A stretch of DNA of 64,000 nt, taken from an uncultured Sulfuricurvum sp. Lineage in GTDB: Bacteria; Campylobacterota; Campylobacteria; Campylobacterales; Sulfurimonadaceae. The stretch is taken from contig CAIMUF010000074.1 in the NCBI GenBank assembly GCA_903844635.1, positions 221,346 through 285,345 on the forward strand, read 5' to 3'. Of the stretch, positions 44,114-53,614 are shown piece after piece (positions within the stretch are counted from its first letter, which is position 1; every line of letters starts with the position of its first letter). Below the pieces are notes generated by a model. The model saw only the letters and a program-made list of their open reading frames with translations, made no database searches and was not told the origin of the DNA. The position numbers were made by a program, and so were the translations under genes.

Positions 44114-45346
44114 ATGGAACAATTTTTAGAAAAAGCCAAATCAGCAAGCCGTATTCTAGCTACCATGGCCGGTAATGAACGTAATCGTATATTACGTGAA
44201 ATGGCAGAAAGTTTACGTGCCAATACTATGAATATACTGGAAGCGAATGCTGTGGATATGCGCCGTGCCCAAGAGGAAAATTTGGCCACTTCATTGAAAG
44301 AGCGTTTATTGCTGGATGAAAAACGCATTGATGCGATGGCGGTTGCAATTGAAGAGATTGCTGCGCTCAAAGATCCGATTGGTCGTGTGCTTGAGGGATG
44401 GGTAACGGAAGCAGGACTCAAAATCGAAAAAGTGAGTATTCCCATCGGTGTTATCGGAATTATCTATGAATCCCGTCCCAATGTCACCTCTGATACGGCG
44501 GCATTGTGTTTTAAAAGCTCAAATGGATGTGTCTTAAAAGGGGGCAAGGAAGCAGAACTTTCCAATATTGCAATAGCAGAAGTATTGCAAGCAGTTTTGA
44601 CCCGTAATAATCTCCCAAAAGAACTCATAGCCCTTCTCCCTGACTCTTCACGTGAAGGGGTGGCGAAACTTATTAAGATGGATCGTTACGTGGATTTGAT
44701 CGTCCCGCGCGGAGGCGAGGGACTGATCCGTTATGTGAGTCAAAACTCCAGCGTTCCGGTTGTTAAGCACGATAAGGGGTTATGCCATACCTTCATACAT
44801 TCAGAAGCAAATATTGAAAATGCCATTGCCATTGCACTGAATGCAAAAGTTCAGCGTCCGGGCGTATGCAATTCGATGGAAACTTTGCTGGTTGATGAAA
44901 GGATTGCTCCAACTTTATTACCGATTTTAAAAGAAGCATTTGATCATGCTCATACTGAGCTTAAAGGATGTGACTTGACGCGTGAGATCGTTGATGTGGC
45001 GGAAGCTACTGAAGAAGACTTTGATACCGAATATCTTGCCAATATTCTTAATATTCGCGTGGTTGATGGGGTAGAGGGGGCTATTGGACATATCGTCCGT
45101 TTTGGTTCCGGTCACTCTGAAGCGATTATTACGGAAAATATTACAATCGCAGAGCGTTTTATGGATGCAATCGATGCGGCAGCAGTATACGTCAACGCTT
45201 CAACACGTTTTACGGACGGGGGCGCATTTGGATTCGGAGCTGAAGTGGGGATTAGTACCAACAAGCTTCATGCCAGAGGACCGATGGGGGTCGAGGGCCT
45301 GACAACATACAAATATAAAGTGTATGGTAAAGGTCAAATTCGTTGA
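44114..45346 (+). CDS. proA: Gamma-glutamyl phosphate reductase
   Basis: This 410-aa NADPH-dependent enzyme of the aldehyde dehydrogenase superfamily reduces glutamyl 5-phosphate in proline synthesis. Motifs are PIGVIGIIYESRPNVTSDTA, VPRGGEGLIRYV and the catalytic Cys in VQRPGVCNSMETLLVD. SGHSEAIITE and AVYVNASTRFTDGGAFGFGAEVGIST are near the C-terminus. All are intact. The stop overlaps the TTG start of the ABC ATPase by 4 bp (TTGA). Confidence 0.96.
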   Translation: MEQFLEKAKSASRILATMAGNERNRILREMAESLRANTMNILEANAVDMRRAQEENLATSLKERLLLDEKRIDAMAVAIEEIAALKDPIGRVLEGWVTEAGLKIEKVSIPIGVIGIIYESRPNVTSDTAALCFKSSNGCVLKGGKEAELSNIAIAEVLQAVLTRNNLPKELIALLPDSSREGVAKLIKMDRYVDLIVPRGGEGLIRYVSQNSSVPVVKHDKGLCHTFIHSEANIENAIAIALNAKVQRPGVCNSMETLLVDERIAPTLLPILKEAFDHAHTELKGCDLTREIVDVAEATEEDFDTEYLANILNIRVVDGVEGAIGHIVRFGSGHSEAIITENITIAERFMDAIDAAAVYVNASTRFTDGGAFGFGAEVGISTNKLHARGPMGVEGLTTYKYKVYGKGQIR

Positions 45347-45924
45347 GCCAAACTATTTTGGAAATCAAAAATCTTGAGTTCGGATACTCACATGAGAAAA
45401 AGATTTTTGATGATTTTTCTCTTTCCTTGAAGAGAGGAGAAATTAAAGCGATTGTAGGACCAAGCGGTGTAGGGAAATCAACATTATTTGAGCTTATTTT
45501 GGGTCGTTTACAACCTCAAAAAGGCTCAATACAAGGAGCAACTCTCTCGCAGGTATTTCAAGATCCCTACAGCTCATTTCATCCCACATATACCATTCGT
45601 GAACAAATAGCAGATGTCATATCGATGGAAGGATACGAAGCGTTATTGTCTCAAATGGGACTGGATGAGTCGCATTTGGATACGCTTCCTCATAAACTTT
45701 CTGGGGGGCAATTACAGCGGTGTTCGATTTTACGTGCATTGCTTATGAAGCCGCAGCTTTTACTTCTCGATGAGCCGACGTCGGCATTGGATAATCTTAA
45801 TCAGCTTGATATTATGAAGCTGATTGTGGAACATTTAGAAGGTATGGGGGTGCTGCTGATTACGCATGACCAGAATCTAGCACAATGGTGTGCAGATGAA
45901 ATTGTTACGCTAGCCACTGCTTAA
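45343..45924 (+). CDS. Stand-alone ABC transporter ATP-binding protein (peptide/nickel type)
   Basis: This 193-aa ATPase has Walker A GPSGVGKST (about 39-47), Q-loop FQDPYSSFHPTYTI, signature LSGGQLQRCSILRALL, Walker B LLLLDEPTSALD and the H-loop ITHD. The motifs, especially the QDPYSSFHP loop, resemble the oligopeptide/nickel (DppF/NikE) group. It is short and no permease or binding protein lies nearby. The start is TTG overlapping the proA stop. It may serve a distant transporter or a non-transport job. Confidence 0.85.
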   Translation: MSQTILEIKNLEFGYSHEKKIFDDFSLSLKRGEIKAIVGPSGVGKSTLFELILGRLQPQKGSIQGATLSQVFQDPYSSFHPTYTIREQIADVISMEGYEALLSQMGLDESHLDTLPHKLSGGQLQRCSILRALLMKPQLLLLDEPTSALDNLNQLDIMKLIVEHLEGMGVLLITHDQNLAQWCADEIVTLATA

Positions 45925-46297
45925 ATAAATAATATCCTGATGCTGCCATCGCCACGGTACCGAAAGTATTGAGTGCCATATTCAGCCCCGCCATCAATAG
46001 ATTTCCGCCACTGAGTAAAAAAACAGTCTCCATCGCAAATGTTGAGTAAGTGGTTAGCCCCCCTAAAAATCCGGTAGTCAAAAACGATTTTGCCTGCACA
46101 CTAAAAAAAGTGCTATAGCTGAAATAAGCGAAAAGTACGCCGATAATAAAACTTCCGATCAGATTGACCGAAAGGGTACCAAAGGGGAGGGTGTGGGGAA
46201 AATGGTGGTTTACGACACCGTTGAGATAGGCTCGAAGAACGGCACCGATAAAGGCACCGCTACCGATTGTGAGGATGGTTTGAAAACTCATCATCAT
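45905..46297 (-). CDS. crcB: Fluoride exporter CrcB (Fluc)
   Basis: This 130-aa membrane channel has four hydrophobic segments and the family signatures GAVLRAYLNG, PFGTLSVNLIGSFIIGVL, TGFLGGLTTYSTFAME and NxxG. It pumps fluoride out passively as a dual-topology dimer, so one gene is enough. The start is among three consecutive ATGs at 46289-46297; AAGG precedes them. It overlaps the acyltransferase gene upstream by about 38 bp and the convergent ABC ATPase gene end by 20 bp. No fluoride riboswitch was recognised, as the upstream DNA is coding. Confidence 0.93.
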   Translation of the reverse strand: MMMSFQTILTIGSGAFIGAVLRAYLNGVVNHHFPHTLPFGTLSVNLIGSFIIGVLFAYFSYSTFFSVQAKSFLTTGFLGGLTTYSTFAMETVFLLSGGNLLMAGLNMALNTFGTVAMAASGYYLFKQWLA

Positions 46298-46961
46298 ATA
46301 CCTTTTGCATGTTTTTTTGGATATTTTTAAGCCAATCCGGATTACTTTTATCGGCTATGAATGGTTCCATAAATACAGCAGTTGCTCTTCCTGGACGGAA
46401 ATCTTTGCGTTTATTACTAAAGTATGATGAAGTAGCGATAAGAACAACGGGCTGAACTTTGAGTGCATATTTATCTGCTACCATTTTAGCACCGGCTTTA
46501 AAAGGCTTCATTACGCCGCTTTCACTGCGTGTTCCTTCGGGGAAAATGGTAATAGTACGTCCGGCATCAATGCGCTCTTTCGCATCTTTAATCATCTTAA
46601 CCAGAGCTGTTTTGCTTTCTCGTTCTACAGCAATATCGTTGGGAAGTTTAAGGACAAGACCAAAGAACGGAATATCAAAAAGTTCTTTTTTAGCTACCCA
46701 TGCGAGGTCATGGGATGTGATTGTCTCCATAATGCCAATATCAATATCACTTTGATGGTTGATGAGAAACATTTGCGCATCTGGATCACATTTTCCTTTT
46801 ACTTTCACAGGAGAAAAAATCAATAATCGGATGAACCACGAGGAAAATTTGACTGAGTACGGTTTTGGGAGAAGATAAAACGTCACAATCATAAGTGTCA
46901 TCCCTGTAAAGATGACTATGACGGCATAAAGCCATCTAATTCGAGCAAAGATCACGTTCAT
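46260..46961 (-). CDS. plsC: 1-acyl-sn-glycerol-3-phosphate acyltransferase family protein
   Basis: This 233-aa membrane enzyme has an N-terminal TM (about 10-30) and the LPLAT motifs: NHQSDID (HX4D, about 68-74), then PFFGLVLKLPNDIAVERES and FPEGTRS (about 140-146), with VQPVVLIA. It would acylate lysophosphatidic acid in phospholipid synthesis. It overlaps the upstream SH3-like protein gene by 26 bp and the downstream crcB gene by 38 bp. The substrate chain is not known. Confidence 0.9.
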   Translation of the reverse strand: MNVIFARIRWLYAVIVIFTGMTLMIVTFYLLPKPYSVKFSSWFIRLLIFSPVKVKGKCDPDAQMFLINHQSDIDIGIMETITSHDLAWVAKKELFDIPFFGLVLKLPNDIAVERESKTALVKMIKDAKERIDAGRTITIFPEGTRSESGVMKPFKAGAKMVADKYALKVQPVVLIATSSYFSNKRKDFRPGRATAVFMEPFIADKSNPDWLKNIQKNMQKVYDDEFSNHPHNR

Positions 46962-48093
46962 GTACCCAGCCTACTTTATTGTTACTCAAATGGACTTTCG
47001 TAAACTCTCCAACGGTATTTTCTACTTCGAGCTTTTCTTCATCCGGCGTTGTTTCAAATATTGTTCCGTGTTTAATCGGTAAAAGATAAACGGGAGCACT
47101 TTTTTTAACGCATACACTTTGATTAGGAAGAAGTGCAAAAATGACATAAAAAAGAGGAAGAATAGAAGCATATAAATACCACTTAGAGCGTCTCCAATAG
47201 AACAATGAAATACAAATGACCCCAAAAATTGCTGCTGCTCCTACTTTTAACTCAGTATGGCGTGCATCGGTTGGTGAAAGATCACTTTGTGTTGATACGG
47301 CATCATCATCAACAACGATGGGAATACTGATGGATTCATAACGGTTTTTTTTGAGATTAAAGATGGTGAAATCGAGAGTCTGCTCATTGTTAGGAATAAT
47401 AGCGTAGTAGGTCATCGTTGATTCGGCTACATTGGGAAACTTGGACTCAAATCCTTGCTTGATGGCGTTGACCAGAGAAAAGGTAGCAATATTACAGCGT
47501 GTTGCTTTGACTGTAAAGACTACGATATTACTTTCTTGATTGTACGCTGTTGTTTTATAGTCAATGACTTTAAATGAATCGGCCAAAACATTAGCGTACG
47601 TTGAAGGCGGATTCAACGTCGAAGCATTAATCGCAAGTCCTGTCAAAACATTGGAAAGTGCCCCAGTGGAAGTAGCTGTCGCCGTGATGTCTGGTAGGCG
47701 TATGGCGTCTGCCTGAACTAGAAAATAAAAGGTGTCATAAACCGCATCGCCCTTCACACTTCGAACAGGAGTTTGGCTAAAAATACGGATTCCCTCTTCA
47801 CCTTGTAACGTATATTCAATATTTCCAGAGGCAATGTCTGTGGGTGTTAACTTGAGCGTAAGAGGAAAAATTTCACCGATATAAAGATGGGAAGGGGTAT
47901 TGGAATGCTCTAAAACCACTCCACTGGTATTTGGTGTAGCATTGGAAAATAGGGCATCAATAGCGTTTTGATCAGTAGCATCAGAAGTTTGAGGTGCCTG
48001 TGTCTCTTGTGGTGCAGCAGTATCGGTTAGGACCGAAGGCTCAGCCCAAAGAAGACCCAGGAGTGATGATAAAATGAGGATTAACTTTTTCAA
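46936..48093 (-). CDS. Signal-peptide membrane protein with SH3-like C-terminus
   Basis: This 385-aa protein has a signal peptide ([20 protein letters not shown]), a linker rich in Thr/Ala, a BatD-like beta domain (about 65-270, [27 protein letters not shown]), two hydrophobic segments (about 283-300 and 308-322) and an extracytoplasmic bacterial SH3-like tail (about 330-385, [16 protein letters not shown] then [10 protein letters not shown]). I do not recognise a specific function; an envelope or cell-wall role is likely. It overlaps purQ by 4 bp and the acyltransferase gene by 26 bp. Confidence 0.7.
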   Translation of the reverse strand: MKKLILILSSLLGLLWAEPSVLTDTAAPQETQAPQTSDATDQNAIDALFSNATPNTSGVVLEHSNTPSHLYIGEIFPLTLKLTPTDIASGNIEYTLQGEEGIRIFSQTPVRSVKGDAVYDTFYFLVQADAIRLPDITATATSTGALSNVLTGLAINASTLNPPSTYANVLADSFKVIDYKTTAYNQESNIVVFTVKATRCNIATFSLVNAIKQGFESKFPNVAESTMTYYAIIPNNEQTLDFTIFNLKKNRYESISIPIVVDDDAVSTQSDLSPTDARHTELKVGAAAIFGVICISLFYWRRSKWYLYASILPLFYVIFALLPNQSVCVKKSAPVYLLPIKHGTIFETTPDEEKLEVENTVGEFTKVHLSNNKVGWVHERDLCSN

Positions 48094-48776
48094 GCGGATA
48101 AAAAGCCCTCAAGCATACGACGGCCATCGTTGCTCCCAAGTAATGACTCCATTGCCCGTTCAGGGTGTGGCATCAATCCAAATACATTTTTGTTAACATT
48201 GCAAATTCCTGCAATACTGTCAATCGAGCCATTTGGATTGTCAATATTTCCCTTTTCATCGGTATACTGCAATAATACTTGATGATTGGCGTACAGCTCT
48301 TTTAGTCCTTGCGCATCAATGTAATAGTTTCCATCATGGTGAGCGATGGGAATATTAACCACTTCATTCGCTTCACAATGACGTAAAAACGTATTATCAT
48401 TGGAGATTACTTTCAGGTGATGATGACGAGAGATAAAATGAAGACCTTCGTTGCGTTTAAGCGCACCAGGTAGAAGCCCTGTTTCGGTTAATACTTGAAA
48501 ACCGTTACAAATTCCCAGTACTTTTCCACCATTATTGGCGTAGAGTTTAAGTGCTTTCATAATAGGTGACATTTTAGCGATTGCGCCGCTGCGGAGATAA
48601 TCACCGTAGCTAAAACCACCTGCAACTACCACTAAATCGGTTCCATCAGGAATAGCATCCTCTTTGTGCCATAGGATGACAGTTTCGCAACCAAGTGCAT
48701 CAAACGCGTGTTGTGTATCGTATTCGCAGTTTGTTCCCGGGAATTGTACGATACCTACTTTTATCTTTGCACTCAT
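48090..48776 (-). CDS. purQ: Phosphoribosylformylglycinamidine synthase glutaminase subunit
   Basis: This 228-aa class-I glutamine amidotransferase releases ammonia for the FGAM synthetase in purine synthesis. It starts [15 protein letters not shown], the nucleophile cysteine is in [11 protein letters not shown], and the His/Glu pair is in [10 protein letters not shown]. Length is normal. It is coupled to purS by a 4-bp overlap. purL is not in the window. Confidence 0.96.
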   Translation of the reverse strand: MSAKIKVGIVQFPGTNCEYDTQHAFDALGCETVILWHKEDAIPDGTDLVVVAGGFSYGDYLRSGAIAKMSPIMKALKLYANNGGKVLGICNGFQVLTETGLLPGALKRNEGLHFISRHHHLKVISNDNTFLRHCEANEVVNIPIAHHDGNYYIDAQGLKELYANHQVLLQYTDEKGNIDNPNGSIDSIAGICNVNKNVFGLMPHPERAMESLLGSNDGRRMLEGFLSA

Positions 48777-49015
48777 GAAATAATCTCAATCTCATAATCT
48801 TCGATAACGGTATTGGCTAAAAGTTCTTCACACATGTGGGCTACTTTTTCTTTTGCCGTAGCACTATCGCTTTCGTCCAGTTCAATGATAATTTGCTTAC
48901 CAACACGAACGTCACGAACGCTCTGGAATCCATGACCGCTAAGTGCATGCAAAACCGCTTTTCCCTGAGAGTCTAGAACTCCATTTTTTAAAAATACATT
49001 GACAATTGCTTTCAT
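48773..49015 (-). CDS. purS: Phosphoribosylformylglycinamidine synthase subunit PurS
   Basis: This 80-aa protein bridges PurQ and PurL in the small-subunit type of FGAM synthetase. The typical stretch VFLKNGVLDSQGKAVLHAL and VRVGKQIIIELD are visible. The gene lies 2 bp after purC and overlaps purQ by 4 bp, giving the order purC-purS-purQ, which matches the usual three-subunit system of Campylobacterota. Confidence 0.95.
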   Translation of the reverse strand: MKAIVNVFLKNGVLDSQGKAVLHALSGHGFQSVRDVRVGKQIIIELDESDSATAKEKVAHMCEELLANTVIEDYEIEIIS

Positions 49016-49017
49016 GA

Positions 49018-49728
49018 TTACCCCAAAATTCTATTTAATACTTCTTCGTAGGCAACTTTAAGTCCACCCATCCCTTGACGAAAACGGTCTTTATCCATTT
49101 TTTCACCCGTCTCTAAATCCCAAAAACGACAGTTATCGGGACTAATCTCATCCGCAAGGATGATTTTACCATTTTCATCACGACCGAACTCAAGTTTGAA
49201 GTCAACAAGATTGAGTCCGCGAGTATGGAAATAAGGACGTAAAATATCATTGATTTGACGTGCCATGGCTCGAAGTTGATCGAGTTCCGATTCATTTTTG
49301 ACAAGATTAAGAATCAAGCAGTGTTGGTCATTCAGCTTTGGATCACCAAGTGCATCATTTTTATAATCAAATTCTACTAACGTGAATGGCAGTACCGTAC
49401 CATCAGTGATACCAAGGTTTTTGCTTAAACTTCCGGTTGCAATGTTACGAACAATGACTTCGATCATAATAATATCGACTTTTTTACACAACATATTTGT
49501 ATCATCGAGCATCTCTACAAAATGAGATTCAACACCGTTTTGAGCCAGCATTTTAAAAAGTTCGGTTGAAATTTTATTATTCAACGCACCTTTGCCCGCT
49601 TCACTGTCTTTTTTAGCGCCATTAAAAGCGGTCAAATCGTCTTTAAATTCTGCAATAACCAAATTGGCATCGTCGGTATTAAAAAGGCGTTTTGCCTTTC
49701 CTTCGTAAATGAGTTCGCGTTTTTCCAT
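49018..49728 (-). CDS. purC: Phosphoribosylaminoimidazole-succinocarboxamide synthase
   Basis: This 236-aa enzyme joins aspartate to CAIR in purine synthesis. Motifs are [15 protein letters not shown] (ATP site), [37 protein letters not shown] and [14 protein letters not shown]. All are intact. The start lies 2 bp after the ctpA stop, so ctpA, purC, purS and purQ look like one unit. Confidence 0.97.
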   Translation of the reverse strand: MEKRELIYEGKAKRLFNTDDANLVIAEFKDDLTAFNGAKKDSEAGKGALNNKISTELFKMLAQNGVESHFVEMLDDTNMLCKKVDIIMIEVIVRNIATGSLSKNLGITDGTVLPFTLVEFDYKNDALGDPKLNDQHCLILNLVKNESELDQLRAMARQINDILRPYFHTRGLNLVDFKLEFGRDENGKIILADEISPDNCRFWDLETGEKMDKDRFRQGMGGLKVAYEEVLNRILG

Positions 49729-49730
49729 GA

Positions 49731-51056
49731 CTATTTTCCTTTAACTATGATGAGAGCTTTGAGGATGCCGACACCCTCTTTGAGTTGCATATCTTTTGTG
49801 AGTTGAGCTTTTGTAATAATGGTTTTGTTGGTAGCATTGGTTTCAGTCACATCTACCATGCCGTTGGTTTTTTCGAGTTCGCCTTCGAGATGTTTTTTCA
49901 AATCGGCTTCTTTAATATCAAAATTATTTTCATGTTTTTTGACTTCACCCGCATCTACTTCAACATCCGGAATAACGCCGACGGCCTGAATGGTACGTCC
50001 GCTTGGTAGATAGTAACGTGCAATAGTGAGTTTAATAGCTTCAGTATCGGTGATGGGCATAACGACTTGAACCGACCCTTTTCCAAACGTTTTAGTTCCA
50101 ACAATCACACCGCGTTTTAAATCTTGCATCGCACCGCTAACAATTTCTGAAGCACTGGCAGATCCTTCGTTTACGAGAACGACAAGAGGAAGATGCGTTA
50201 CCGTTGCTTTTTTAGTAGCACTGTAGGTGATATCATCACTTTTATTGCGTCCTTTTTGTGAAACAATTATTCCTTCATCGACAAACAAATCAGTGAGTTC
50301 AACGGCTTGATCGAGTAAACCACCTGGATTGTTGCGAAGGTCGAGGATGATACCTTGACTTTTTGCAGCATGTTTTTTTAGAGCAGCTTTAACATCCGTG
50401 GCTACTTTTTTATCAAAACTGGTGACACGAATGTAAAGAATGTTATCATCAATGGTACGGGCGTAAACAGACTCAACCGTGATGATGTCACGTATGATAT
50501 GAAATTTGAGCGGTTCACCAGCACCTTTACGAACAATTGTCAAATCTATTGGTGTTTTTGGTACTCCTCGCATAATGCCTACCGCATCATCTATGGTCAT
50601 GCTAAGAGTAGATTTATCATTTATTTTGAGAATAATATCTCCTGCTTTAATCCCCGCTTTATCGGCAGGAGTCCCTTCGATAGGGGAGATGACAGTAAGA
50701 GCATTGTCGCGCATACCCACTGTAATCCCTAAACCGCCGAACTCGCCATCGGTTTGACTTTTGAGAGACTCAAAGCTTTTTTTGTCCAAAAAATTAGAAT
50801 GGGCATCAAGGTTGGAAAGAAGTCCCTGAAGGGATTTGTCAATGAGCTGATCAACACCAAGGCCATCAACATTGTATTGCTCTACAATGCTAAGAACTTT
50901 GGTGAATTTTGCCAGTGATTGAAGTCGTGATGCTTCGTTAGAAGCTTCTGAAGGAAGGGGCTGTGCGTCACTTTTCGCAATCAGCGAAGTGGACAGAGCG
51001 AGACTAACTGCGATTGCGCTGATAAAGCCAACGACCATCATTTTTTTATTTTTCAT
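49731..51056 (-). CDS. ctpA: C-terminal processing protease (S41 family)
   Basis: This 441-aa envelope protease has a signal peptide or anchor (about 5-28), a PDZ domain (about 95-185, [30 protein letters not shown]) and the S41 catalytic domain. The nucleophile Ser lies in [18 protein letters not shown] and the general-base Lys in [14 protein letters not shown]. It trims C-termini of periplasmic proteins, often cell-wall hydrolases. It sits at the start of the pur gene cluster, with 67 aa RNA-binding gene 70 bp upstream. Confidence 0.94.
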   Translation of the reverse strand: MKNKKMMVVGFISAIAVSLALSTSLIAKSDAQPLPSEASNEASRLQSLAKFTKVLSIVEQYNVDGLGVDQLIDKSLQGLLSNLDAHSNFLDKKSFESLKSQTDGEFGGLGITVGMRDNALTVISPIEGTPADKAGIKAGDIILKINDKSTLSMTIDDAVGIMRGVPKTPIDLTIVRKGAGEPLKFHIIRDIITVESVYARTIDDNILYIRVTSFDKKVATDVKAALKKHAAKSQGIILDLRNNPGGLLDQAVELTDLFVDEGIIVSQKGRNKSDDITYSATKKATVTHLPLVVLVNEGSASASEIVSGAMQDLKRGVIVGTKTFGKGSVQVVMPITDTEAIKLTIARYYLPSGRTIQAVGVIPDVEVDAGEVKKHENNFDIKEADLKKHLEGELEKTNGMVDVTETNATNKTIITKAQLTKDMQLKEGVGILKALIIVKGK

Positions 51057-51126
51057 GGATTACTAAACCTTTTTGGTCTACATGCGTATTTAAGATTGAT
51101 AATTATAGTTAAAAGTCCATTAATAA

Positions 51127-51330
51127 TCAATTGACCGTGATAATGACATCTCCAATTTGAATCTGTTCACCTCGGAGTATTTTTGCACGCTTGCGTCTTT
51201 CGACTTCTCCATTTCGTTTCACATGCCCTTCGTCAATGAGCATTTTGGCTTGTCCGCCTGAATCTACAAGGTCTAAAACCTTCAAAAGTTTAGTAAGTTC
51301 GATATTGTCATCGGTTAAAGTAAAAGTCAT
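51127..51330 (-). CDS. S4-domain RNA-binding protein
   Basis: This 67-aa protein is almost wholly an S4 domain: TKLLKVLDLVDSGGQAKMLIDEGHVKRNGEVERRKRAKI, with the conserved loop and basic helix. Similar small S4 proteins (RlbA/YaaA-like) bind structured RNA or ribosomal subunits. It is expected in the cytoplasm. It lies alone between ctpA and the RRM gene, on the same strand, with spacing of 70-90 bp on each side. Confidence 0.85.
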   Translation of the reverse strand: MTFTLTDDNIELTKLLKVLDLVDSGGQAKMLIDEGHVKRNGEVERRKRAKILRGEQIQIGDVIITVN

Positions 51331-51422
51331 TTTTTGTCCAAAATTAAAATAGTGTTGAGTATATGAGGTAAGAATTAAGAAAGAAAGGCAGAGTGAAGCT
51401 CAAAAATGAGCTTCAATATCTT

Positions 51423-51704
51423 TTACCAGTTGTTATTACGCTCACGAGGAGGGCGTGGAGCACGTGGACGCGCTTCATTTACACGAAGAGTACGTCCGCC
51501 AAAATCGCTATTTTCAAGTGCAGTGATTGCCTTGTTGGCTTCATCTTGGTTTACCATTTCAACAAAACCGAAACCACGAAAACGTCCTGTCTCTTTATCA
51601 TTCACGAATTTGACTGAACTAACTTCACCGTATTGTCCGAAAAGATCTTTAAGATCGTTTTCATCTTTGCCGTAGGGAATATTCCCGACATAAATCTGTA
51701 TCAC
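51423..51704 (-). CDS. RNA recognition motif (RRM) protein
   Basis: This 93-aa protein is a single RRM. RNP2 is IYVGNI (about 3-8) and RNP1 is RFRGFGFVEM (about 41-50), both with the aromatic residues that stack on RNA. The tail (RPRAPRPPRERNNNW) is basic and Pro/Arg-rich, like those of cold-induced RRM proteins. It probably binds single-stranded RNA and may respond to cold. It has no operon partner beyond the S4 gene on its 3' side. Confidence 0.93.
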   Translation of the reverse strand: MIQIYVGNIPYGKDENDLKDLFGQYGEVSSVKFVNDKETGRFRGFGFVEMVNQDEANKAITALENSDFGGRTLRVNEARPRAPRPPRERNNNW

Positions 51705-51887
51705 ATTGTGCTCCGTGAGAAAAATCGAACTATAACCAGCATAATCCTTAGGACTTATTTTATCTGCTCGAATCTTAGGCTAATGTTAAAAAAGGTGAAT
51801 GAAGCGTAAAGTCACAAAGAATAATACTTAATGATGATTCAAATAGCTTATATCAATAATAAAAGCATCCTCTAATTTCCTCTTGGA

Positions 51888-51893
51888 TATAAT
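51888..51893 (+). promoter_or_regulatory. ABC-F gene promoter -10 box
   Basis: GGATATAATCGCG has TATAAT at 51888-51893, 37 bp before the start at 51931. A G-rich AAGAGAG ribosome-binding site (51914-51920) lies nearer the ATG. Confidence 0.55.
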
Positions 51894-51930
51894 CGCGATA
51901 TTAAACAATGATTAAAAGAGAGTCCAATAC

Positions 51931-53535
51931 ATGGTACAAGTCACAAAATTAGCAATGCGTTTTGGAAGTCGAGTTTTATTTGAGGGGATTAACCTTAAGC
52001 TTGACCGCAATAAGCGTTACGGTCTCATCGGAGCCAACGGTGCAGGAAAAACAACATTTTTGAATATTCTTAGCGGTAAGATTAAAGACTATGAGGGTGA
52101 TATCTCTATTGAGCCGGGACTAAAAGTAGGTATTTTGGGGCAAAATCAGTTTGCTTATGAAGATTTTACCATCGCTGATACCGTTTTATTTGGAAATAAA
52201 CGTCTTTATGATGCGATCAAAGAGAAAGAAATTCTTTACACTACCGGTGATTTTGAGGACGATAAAACCAATGATCGTCTTGCAGAGCTTGAAATGATTT
52301 CTGTTGAAGAAGATCCGACATACGAATACGATGTCCAAATTGCAAAAATTTTGGAAACGGTGGGAATCAGTGCTGAATTTCACCAAGAACTTATGTCAAC
52401 ACTTCCTTCATCTGAAAAATTCAAAGTTTTGCTGGCGCAAGTGCTGTATCCAAAACCGGACGTTTTGTTCCTCGATGAGCCGACGAATAACTTGGATATC
52501 GAGACAATCGGATGGTTGGAACGTGAACTTCAGCGCCATGCAGGGACTTTGGTTATTGTCTCCCATGACCGTCACTTTATCAATGCCGTTGTGACCAATA
52601 TCCTCGATGTCGATTTCCAAAAAATTCGTGAATTCACAGGAACGTATGACGATTGGTATTTAGCGTCTACTGTTATGGCGAATCAAATGCAATTGGATCG
52701 CGATAAGCAAGTTAAAGAAAAAGATCAACTTGAAGCCTTTGTTCGCCGTTTCTCTGCGAATGCATCGAAAGCCAAACAAGCAACTTCTCGTCAAAAGAAG
52801 CTTGATAAAATGAGCATTGAAGACATTAAGCCCTCAAGCCGTCGTGATCCAAGCATCGTCTTTAAGGCGAAGCGTCCTATGGGGGACGAAGCGTTGCGTG
52901 TGGCGAATATTTCTCACAGTTATGGCGATTTAAACGTTTTGCATAATATTGATATTCTGGTATCCCCGGGTGAAAAAATTGCGATTATCGGTGCCAATGG
53001 TGCTGGTAAATCAACCTTGTGCAAAATTCTTATGGAAGAAATCAAACCTACGAGCGGAAGTGTCACATGGGGCGCGACGATTGAAAATAGCTATTTCCCC
53101 CAAGATACGACCGATAAGATCAAAGGCGACGGTACACTGTATGACTGGCTTCGTGGATTTGATCCTAAGCGTGAAATCTCTGAGATCCGTAACTGCCTAG
53201 GACGAATGCTCTTTAACGGCGAACAGCAAGAAAAAAGCGTTGAGAAAATTTCAGGGGGAGAAAAACATCGTATGATGCTTTCCAAAATGATGCTTGAGGG
53301 AGGAAATTTCATTGTACTCGATGAGCCTACCAATCACCTTGACCTTGAAGCTATTATTGCTCTGGGCGAAGCATTGCTTGACTTTGAAGGCAATGTTATT
53401 TGTGTGAGCCATGACCGTGAGCTTCTTGACGCATTTGCAGACCGCATTATTGAATTGCACCTTGATGGAACGTATACCGACTTCAAAGGTTCGTACGAAG
53501 AGTTTGCAGAAGCAAAGGCAAGTGGAGAGTTATAA
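51931..53535 (+). CDS. ABC-F family ATPase (ribosome-associated)
   Basis: This 534-aa protein has two ABC ATPase domains without membrane segments. The first has Walker A GANGAGKTT (about 34-42) and a Walker B VLFLDEPTNNLD; the second has GANGAGKST (about 352-360) and FIVLDEPTNHLD. A basic inter-domain linker (about 240-300, RFSANASKAKQATSRQKKLDKM) is typical of ABC-F proteins. Members act on the ribosome E site to rescue stalled translation or protect against antibiotics. Signature LSGGE-type motifs are at KISGGEKHRM in domain two; domain one has a degenerate signature near LPSSEKFKVLLAQ. Confidence 0.92.
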   Translation: MVQVTKLAMRFGSRVLFEGINLKLDRNKRYGLIGANGAGKTTFLNILSGKIKDYEGDISIEPGLKVGILGQNQFAYEDFTIADTVLFGNKRLYDAIKEKEILYTTGDFEDDKTNDRLAELEMISVEEDPTYEYDVQIAKILETVGISAEFHQELMSTLPSSEKFKVLLAQVLYPKPDVLFLDEPTNNLDIETIGWLERELQRHAGTLVIVSHDRHFINAVVTNILDVDFQKIREFTGTYDDWYLASTVMANQMQLDRDKQVKEKDQLEAFVRRFSANASKAKQATSRQKKLDKMSIEDIKPSSRRDPSIVFKAKRPMGDEALRVANISHSYGDLNVLHNIDILVSPGEKIAIIGANGAGKSTLCKILMEEIKPTSGSVTWGATIENSYFPQDTTDKIKGDGTLYDWLRGFDPKREISEIRNCLGRMLFNGEQQEKSVEKISGGEKHRMMLSKMMLEGGNFIVLDEPTNHLDLEAIIALGEALLDFEGNVICVSHDRELLDAFADRIIELHLDGTYTDFKGSYEEFAEAKASGEL

Positions 53536-53542
53536 AGTTTTT

Positions 53543-53597
53543 GTCATTCCCGACCTGATCGGGAATCCAGCTAGATTCCCGTTTTCATGGGAATGAC
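53543..53597. repeat. GTCATTCCCG-type repeat after the ABC-F gene
   Basis: GTCATTCCCGA and TCGGGAATC form the first stem; GATTCCCG and TGGGAATGAC form the second, with CAGCTA between. The variable inner bases again pair (CGA with TCG here, CGC with GCG elsewhere). Confidence 0.88.
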
Positions 53598-53614
53598 GGG
53601 AAAGTGATACTATT

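Noticed and set aside
45905..46297. A fluoride riboswitch at crcB
   Set aside because: The upstream DNA is coding sequence of the acyltransferase gene and no characteristic pseudoknot motif was seen.
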